Shown piece after piece: positions 52,901-61,900 of a DNA stretch of 64,000 bases. Position numbers and translations under genes: made by a program. Origin of the DNA: Corella eumyota (lineage: Eukaryota > Chordata > Ascidiacea > Phlebobranchia > Corellidae); NCBI GenBank assembly GCA_963082875.1, contig OY720101.1, positions 6,386,001 through 6,450,000 of the forward strand, written 5' to 3'. Numbering within the stretch: the stretch's first letter is position 1; each line of letters opens with the position of its first letter. Below the pieces are notes generated by a model, which made no database searches, was not told where the DNA came from, and saw only the letters and a program-made list of their open reading frames with translations.

Positions 52901-55900
52901 TTAATCATTTTTAACATTCGTATTCCAGCTATTTTTAACAAACATATCTTTAAATGATAACTAATTATTTTAATTTTTATTTAAAGAAGTTTGTTTTATT
53001 AAATTTGTAACCTAATTAAACTAAGTAATAATTTATTTTTTTATATATTTTTAACAATATTTTCAACATGTTAGTCAACTCTTTTTATTTAATAAGCAAT
53101 TTGTAATGTTTTAAAAAAAATTATAGGAACTTTATATTAAATTTCATTTTTTTAAATGTTTTCAGTCACAACAACCATTCTACCACTTTAACTCATCCAA
53201 GCAGAGATATTTCAAAAGATGAAGCAAATGAAGATCAATCACAAATCGAGTAAGTTATTTAGAAACATGAAACCTTATTAGGAATTAAATTGGTTGTTTG
53301 TGAACTTATTTAAGTTAATAAAGTTGTAAAAAATAGGTCTATTTTTATTTTCATTGAATTTTTTCAAACAGATTTCAATTTTTTTTTTATATTTATAGCA
53401 CTACTAGGCTATTGTATTTGATCCATTATTGAAAAAAAAATGGTCTCGTAAAATTGTAATTGACTGTTAAATTTTATTTGTTTGAATTTTCTGCACAATT
53501 TTTGTTAAATGTTTTAGAGAAACTGTTGAAAAGAAAAAGAAAAAAAGAAGACCATCACTAACTGGAACTTTAACAAGGCCTTTGTTTAGAAGAAGTAGTG
53601 TAAGTTAAATACCTTAAAATTTTTTTTTTAAGTGAATAAAATTAAAAATAATTTTATCTAAAATGATATTAAATTTAAATAAATTCAATTTTGTGCATGT
53701 TTAAAAATTGTAATGTTTTTTTGCTTTATTATATGTTGTAATATTTTTTTTGTTTTGTCAATTCTTGAAAAGCTTTACAGTTCTAGTAAATGTACATTTA
53801 TGATTTTATTAGTAATTAATAATTTACTTAATGTTCAATAATATAGTTATGTAATAACCTCTTTATTAATTTAAACTGTTATAATGTTAAAATAAAACTA
53901 AGTAACATTTCATTAGTTGATTAAAATTATTAATGGTAATTAGGATTACTGCAAATTACATAACTTTAAAATATATTAATGCTGCTTTAAATGATATACA
54001 AAAAATAATCATTTTAAAATTAATATTTTTAGAGCAAGACCCGAACAAAGGTTGACAAAAGTCCGGTAAGTTGAATAATTTTAGTCATTTTTTGTAATGT
54101 TGCAAGGAGAAAAATACCAGTACAACCACAATACATTATAACTGTGTTGTTATACCTAATCGTCCATAAAAAAAACAAAATTTGTCATTTATAAGGAATT
54201 TATGAAACAATTTTGTTGAAGAATGTGATAATGTATTGAAAGGGGGGATAAAGCCCAATAAAAATATATATTAAAAACATCTTTTATGTGTTTGTCAACA
54301 CACTGTTAAGCTTTATTAATATAAATTTTTGAGGTGTATTGCACCCTATTAAAATGTACCTTAAATATAATATTGACTTTCTGAACAATGTCATTTATGA
54401 ATTTGTAAGTTTTTACTTTTATCACAAATATTGACATACAGTTAACAAACAATCAGCGTTACTAATGTTTAAAAAAAGTGTATAACTTTATATTCATATT
54501 TTAATTTAAATTTAACCTTTTGTTATACGCTATATTGACAAAAAACAATTACTAAAATATATATTTTTATCCCCAATAATTAAGTAAAATTTTTAATTTT
54601 TATGAACCATGTTTTATATTTTAGAGTAAAAGATATTCCTCCAAAGAGCGGCGACCTTCCTCTTCCAACCGTCGATCCTCATTTTCTAAGGGTCAGAAGA
54701 TGACTGTGCATCGCCGTGACTCCTCCACAGTAGCAAGATCTGGATGGTTGTACAAGCAGGATAGCCAAGGAGTGGGAGGAGTAAAGATGTGGAGGAAGAG
54801 ATGGTTTGTTCTTGCAGATTTCTGCCTCTATTATTATAAAGGTAAAACGTAAAAAAAAGATTTTTAGTTAAATTGTAATTTTTTTTGAATTTTTTCTCGA
54901 AATAAAAAAAAGGGTTAAAATTATATGGAACTGTAAAATAATTTTAATTAGTATCAGTTATATTAAAGGTTTTTATTAAAAATGTAGTTTAAATTATTTA
55001 TACTCAATTAATGTTCTATTAAGTTACAGTTTATTAATTTTTTAGTTAATCCTGTTACAGTTTTTTCTCTAATTTTATTTTTATAAATTATTAAAATTAA
55101 TTTTTCTTGGTTTTAAGATGCGAAAGAAGATGAAGTTCTTGGAAGTTTAGTTTTACCGAGCTATCAGATTTCTACGGTTAATCCTGACGATAAAATCAAC
55201 AGAAAATATGCCTTCAAGGTAATGTAAATGTTAAATTGTTTATCTAAATTATATTTTACTTGTTTGTTGAAGGCTTGTGGTATAGTTAAACCAGTATCAG
55301 ATTTTCCAGTTTTTATTTTTTATTATTGAAACTTGGTAAAATTTTGAAAGGAAATTTGTTTTTTTAAATTAAGATGTTATTACCATAAAAAATTTTGCGT
55401 TTTCGTAATTGCATAATTAATTTTTTTGAAATGCACTTTCCTCTTTTTTAAAACACTTGTTTTTTGTTGACCTAATTTTCCAACCGGTAGATGGCGTCGC
55501 GGAGCGCGTTTGCGAATCTCGTAAACGTGTTTGTTTGCGATACAAGTATTTTGACATCGACATTACAAACTGTTAATCTTAGTAAACATGTCATAATAGT
55601 GACGTCATGCTAATGACGTCGGTGCTTGATTGACATGTAAACAAGTGTGATAGATAACACAGCGTTGTTGATAATATTTTTTTGTTAAACATATGTCGGA
55701 AACTTTGAAAAATTTCTACTGAGTTCTTGTTTATTAAAATACTTGGTGACGTAATTTTTTTCAACTAATGACGTCAGTATTATTATTTACGTAGATCGAA
55801 CACCCGGGCATGCGGACATTTTATATGAGTGGAGATTCTTATAGTGAGATGGCAGAGTGGGTAAAAATATTAACTCCTATCTGTTCACTACAACCCAATC

Positions 55901-58900
55901 AAATTCAGTAAGTCTTTTATTTATTCGGGAAGGGGGTGCTATTGTGACGTAGTGGAGCTATTTTAAAATGCAATATCGAAGGCAAATAGTGTGGCATTGT
56001 TGCGGCTCGAGCCCGAAACCTTTCAGTTGGTCATTTGACGCCTTGACCGGCATATTACACTTCCAGACTTAAACATTAAAAGCAAATAAATAAAATTTAA
56101 ATTTAGTTTAAATGGGTTTTTAACATTTAACGAATTTAAGAGAATAAGTTGAATTCGAAAGAATAAATTATAATTTAATGCCCTAAATTAGCCCTTTTTC
56201 AAAGATTTTTATTATGTTTAATTTTAAAATAATAAACGTTGTTCTAATTGTTTTTGGTTAGGCAAGCTACTAAATCTATATTTTAGTAGGATAATAACAA
56301 AATTGAATTTAAAATAGTAGTAAGCAATAAATCAATTAGTTACTACCTAAATTATGACAAAATAAATAAATTCTAACAATAAATTTATTAAATATTATAA
56401 AATGCAGTAAAAAATAAACTCATTTCAACTGCCCTTTAAAAGGTCAAGTACGTTAAATCCTAATAGTCTTTAGCAATTTAAGCATTTGTTGTTGTATATT
56501 ATAGCCTATTAAATCTTACCCTAAGGCATGTGTTTACAGGCCTAAAAGTAATGTTTGTGTTTTAAACAATAATCTCAGCTTTGTGAGTCAAGTTAACATG
56601 TTTTTGGTTTAGTTTTTATATAGCCTAAAGGTGTTTAATAAGTATTTTCCAATAAACTTTTAGAGGGTTTGTGTATTATATCATGATATTAATGCATAGA
56701 TTAGTTTTCGTGTAGTTTAAGTTCTAAGAATAGCCTATGTTTTTTAACTTGATATTAGGTGTACAGAGAAAAGCATTTGTTTTTAAGATATATTTAATGT
56801 CAATTGTCATTTTGGTAATATTTCAAGCCGTAAGTTATGTAAATTTTATGTTATAATACTGCTTAATCTAAGAAAATATCACATTTTTGTGAATAAAATG
56901 CATAAAAAAGACCAAAAATTTTTATATTTCGTAGTACATATGTAACTAGCGTCATTAGCACACCGAAAAATACGGATTCGGGTTTTTAATGGTACTTGTA
57001 AAAGCACTGAAAAATGTCGTAACCCGCTAATTGCTCGCGTACTAAACTCTACGACAAACTGCACTTGAAATTCTTGCCTTGTCCCGATCGTTACAATACG
57101 TTTATGACGTCACAATTGTGTCGTAGAAAATCAACAAACCGATGTTGTTGAACTACGCTTTAGAAACTTTAAGACACTTTTGATAAGGACAAGAAAACGT
57201 CTTTTAGAAAATTTTTGTGTGTGATTCTATAGTAAGATATTTATTTTTGTGTTTTTTAAAGGAAGTTATGTAGATTTTTTTTAAATTTAAATTGATTATT
57301 GTACAAAATTTCTGAAAAATTGAACTTCGAAAAATTATTTTAGTAAGATGAGAAAATTTAGGTAAGAAAATATTTTATTTTTTAAATAAAATATGCTAAA
57401 TATAAACATTAAATTGTATATTTAATACACTATTAAGGCCAATGGGAATAGTCCGGAATATTAAAAACAAAAACACTAAATATATTTATATAAAACAGCT
57501 GTTATTTTTATATTAATTTAAACAACTAGCAAGAATATAATGTTAAATTGAGCTGTTTATTATGTGTTAATTTAAATTAAAAGATTTAGTTATATACTTT
57601 TAAGTTGAATTATTTAGGATTTTGTAATATAATTAGGTTGGTTAAAACTTAAGCTGTTAGAATAATAAAAGTAAAATAGTAGCATAGTTAAAAATATCAT
57701 ATTGTAAAAATTTGAAAAAAACATTCTATTTTATTTTATAATTGATTTAAAATTATTTTACACAATAAAATTTTAGCAACATTTGCAATTTTCCACACTG
57801 ACTTAAAAATTATTTAACTTTTACAAATTAAAAAAAATCGTTTTCGAAAAATTTTAATCTTTATAATCTAACAGGTAGTTGGGCGTCAGGCTTATTAACC
57901 CGACACGCAAACTATTAACAACCTAAAATAAAAAAAAAAAAAATTATAAAAAATTAAAATATTTTTTGGTCTAATGCAAAAGTGATTGAAAATCAGATAA
58001 AAAAGGAGAGAGGTTAAAAATTTATTTTATTTTTTTTCTGAAACGGTGATGTACAATGTTTTGTAGTAAATATTTATTGGTAAACAAGTTAAGTAATTGT
58101 AAAGAAAAATGTTAACTAAAGAGTGACTTAACTTAAAATATAAACATTTTAATAGTTAAACTTTGTTAAAACTTTAAAAGCCTAGATTACAAAAATTAAA
58201 ATAAATTAACTAGCTTAATTATTATCACGCTATACTTTGTTTAAATAATCTATGTACTTAAGATATTAAACCCAATTAAAAGGCGCGAAGTTTCGTGTTT
58301 GCCTATTAGCGCTTCGCCAGACTTATATTCCAACAATAACTAATGTAATTACAATGTCTCCGTAACCTTTGTTTTAATTTAAAACAGTTATTTATTATGC
58401 AGTAAGTGACCCTAGGTAGTGTAGCAAAGTAATTTGTAAAGAACTCTAGCCGCTTTAAAACATGTTTTAGCCTTGTAAGCCTACCAACTTCAAACAAGAT
58501 TGATTTGTTTACTTTTAACTTGCAGAAAAGCATTGCATTGTGACTCAACAATGGGCCCATTGTTTTGCCGGCACTGCACTTAATGCGGTCATCCCTAATT
58601 TAAGGCCGGTTACGTCATAATTAGGTGGAGAGTAAGAGTGAGTAAGTTTTTAATCCGGCTTAGAATAATAAACACAACTGGACGATCGATAGTAAGAGGC
58701 AGTGAGCCAATTTTTAAGGAGGTTTAGTTAATTTTCAAGTTTATATTATTGGTAGTTAATAAAATTGAAAAAAAAAAGTTTTTAATTTTCCCAAAAATAG
58801 TTTGAAAAACGTATTTAAAAGTTAGTTCTAATTAAAAAAAATTTTAACTTCTAAAACTGTTCCATTTTTGATAAAAAATAAACTTAAAGTTTTAAATAAA

Positions 58901-61900
58901 AAAAGTGAACAAACTATATTTAAAAATGCTGCAAAAAGTTTAAAACTATTCATTAAAATTTTAGTTTTTGTTTAAATGGATTAAAAAAATAGGACAAAAA
59001 TTAGAAAAAGGTTTAGTAAGAAATTAGCAAATTAAAAAAAAAATTACATTTTTTAAATTTGGACATTTAAAAAAAATTTTTTAAAACATAAAAAAAAACT
59101 AGAATCTTATTTTTTTTCGCAAAAAATCTTCCGGAACGAAATGAAGCAAAGCGGAACGGTTTCCTAGACATAATCACTCGAGCGAAACGGACAAAAAAAC
59201 AGTTACTTTTACCAGAGCGTAATCCTTTATTTAATCAACTGCAACCGCAATGCTTTTAAGTGACTACTATCTTAAATCAAAAAAAATATTGCCGACTTAG
59301 TTATTTTTATTTCAAAAAAAAAAACATTTTTTTTGTTTTGTTTTTTTTTTGCGAGATTTTTAAAAATTGAATTTTTGTTTTTTTTTGTGTTTAGAAATTC
59401 CCTTAAAGTTAAATCGATTTTTTAAATGAGTAATGGTTCTTGTGGTTGTGGGTTTACTAGTTTTTTTTTTCGGTATCCCATAATAAGGAACTAGTTTACT
59501 TATTTGTTAAAAAACTCACTTAATAAAAGTAATTTTTAATTTTTTTAAACCAATAATTTAAATCAAAAATAAAATAATTAAAATTTTTTTTCAAGCAAAG
59601 TTTAAATTTAAATTAAAATGTAATTTATATTTTTTTAGCCAATTAATTATTTGAAAACAAAATAAAGGTTAAATCGGTCTAGTTTATGTTTCTGTTTTCG
59701 TGCGGGCATTTTTCCGTAAGATAAAAAACATTTTTTCTTCGTTTCCGCTTTATCGGCTGACATTTGACATTTTTGCTTTTTACCCATATCAGGTTACTAA
59801 ATTTCATGTTTTATTTTCTTTATTTAAATTTGAAAAAAATCTGTTAAAACCTGTTTGTGGGTTGGTAAAAAATTGAATTTAAAATTTTTTTTAGTTTAAA
59901 ATGTAATACAAAACGTTTACAAACGTGTTAAAAATTAAATGAAATCAAAGCCTAAATTTTTCGATTTATTTTCTCGTCAATTGCTCGCTTAGTGCGATTA
60001 TGAAGTCACGAACAAGAGAGCAACGATGCGCATCGTTACTGCGCAGGTGTCCTGGTGCATTGGTCTCAGTTTTGCGTGAGAACAAAAAGCATGGGAAATA
60101 GGGAGGAATAAACAAAACTGTTTTTAAGTAATTTCCGTGTTTTAACAAAGTCAAAACAAAATTGAGGAAGTTAGAGGGTGCAGAAAACAAAAAATAGCAG
60201 AAAAAAAAATTAAAAAAAGTTTTTTTTTAATTTTAAATTCGTGTTTTTAATACATTTATTCTTTTTTTGATTTGGCAATTTTTTTAGAAATGTTATTTAC
60301 AAATTAAGGTTAATAAAGGTCACTTATGTAGCCTTAAAAATTCATTATTGTCTTTTTTTTAAATAAAATTGAATTTAGGTTACTAAAGGTCACCAAGTTA
60401 GCTAAAAGCTTTTAAAATATTCCAATCGACTTTAATTTGTAAAAAGTGTTTAATATTGATTATTTTTTATTTAAAACACGTTTACCTTAAAACTTATCAG
60501 ATATATGTTAATAAATAGTAAGTCAAATTATGTTTAATTTTTATTATTTCATGAAGTTTTTTTAAGGGCAGTTTTTTATAAAAGTTAGTTTTTTAAACGG
60601 TACGTAAATAATTTATAAGTATTGTGTTTAAATATTGCATATACATTTTGTTGTTCTGCAGAAAATTAAAACCTTAATATTATATGTGGGTTGTATTAAA
60701 TAAATTTAAGATTAAAAAAAGAAAAAAGAAAATAACTTTTTTTCAAAACAATCTTTGTATATTAATACCGTGCTGTTTTCAATAACATTTTATTGAATTT
60801 GATAAACTTTGTTTTTTATTCAAAAACCGCAAAGTTTAATGTGACAAAGCGCGGGATATTTATTATAAAACTTGTTGATGTAGAAAAATTTTTCAAACTC
60901 CTAAAGTTGAGAACTTGTTTTGCAAAAATATCGCGTTGATAGTTCTATGACATTATAATATCCGAGAACAATTTGCGCCGTCGTATTTTGTATTAAAATT
61001 TAATGAGGCAATATTTTTGCAAGTTAGTTTTAGCCACTTCGTTTTATTTAACTATAAGTTTAATATTTAAGTCATTTTTTTTTCTTAAAAATAAAGAAAA
61101 AAAAAATTTCGTGTGATTTTTTTTTAAACTTCATAAATAGTTATTTTTATATAAGATTGTAAACCAAAATTTTGGTTCCCAAGTCGTCGATCTTAATTCA
61201 GATTAGGAAAAAAACCGAAATCATTTTTAAAATTTGCTTATAGTTAAGGGGCGGTCTTCGCCTATTTTCGTCTAAAATTACTTGTTTTTGCCCGTGTGTA
61301 AATTAAAGGTAGATAAATTTACTGTTAGGTACATATAAGATTTTGTTTACAACGAAAATATAGGAGAGTTATATTCTGCTTTGTTGTAACTTTTGGGTGG
61401 CATTGGCAAAATTAAAAATTTTAAAGAATTTTATAAAATTAAAAAAAAGAAGAAATTAGGAAAAAGGGGATATTAGTTTTTTGTTCTAAACCCGATTTTA
61501 GGTGTATAAAATCTGGGATTAAATTTTGTAAATTTATTTTATTTATTAATTTGGTTTTTCAGTGTTTTTCAATGTATTGTTCATGTTACTATCAGACATA
61601 AGTTTAACAGTTAAGTAATCATGCTAACCGTTCATTTACAATGTCAACATCATTCTGAAGTGCGCCTGACTTAGCCAGCAACTTCGCATTGAGACTTTAC
61701 ACACATTTAACAACGTTAAACTCGATAGCTGAGCACACGGGCAGCGGCGCGTGACTAAATATGCGACAAAACAGACGACTCTTTTTCGGGCGGTAACTAT
61801 TCCGTTTTTTCTGCAAAATTCGTTGATCATTTTTGTCGGATTAGTAAGCAATACTGGCTAGGCCTTTCAGGAACTCGGTAAAGTGTTGTGAGACACGATT

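Noticed and set aside
56797-56829. ATG-to-GTAAG segment in PLEKHA intron 9 as a further alternative first exon
   Set aside because: It ends in phase 0 and would put exon 10 out of frame. It is useful as a reminder that such pairs arise by chance.
58397-58401. ATGCA/GTAAGT as a minimal alternative first exon
   Set aside because: Although the phase fits, a five-base coding part is expected by chance in an intron this size, and its surroundings give no further support.
58306-58560. 84-codon minus-strand open frame in PLEKHA intron 9
   Set aside because: No recognisable motif, basic and Cys/His-poor composition, no splice context; it falls over a CG-richer patch where stops are rarer.
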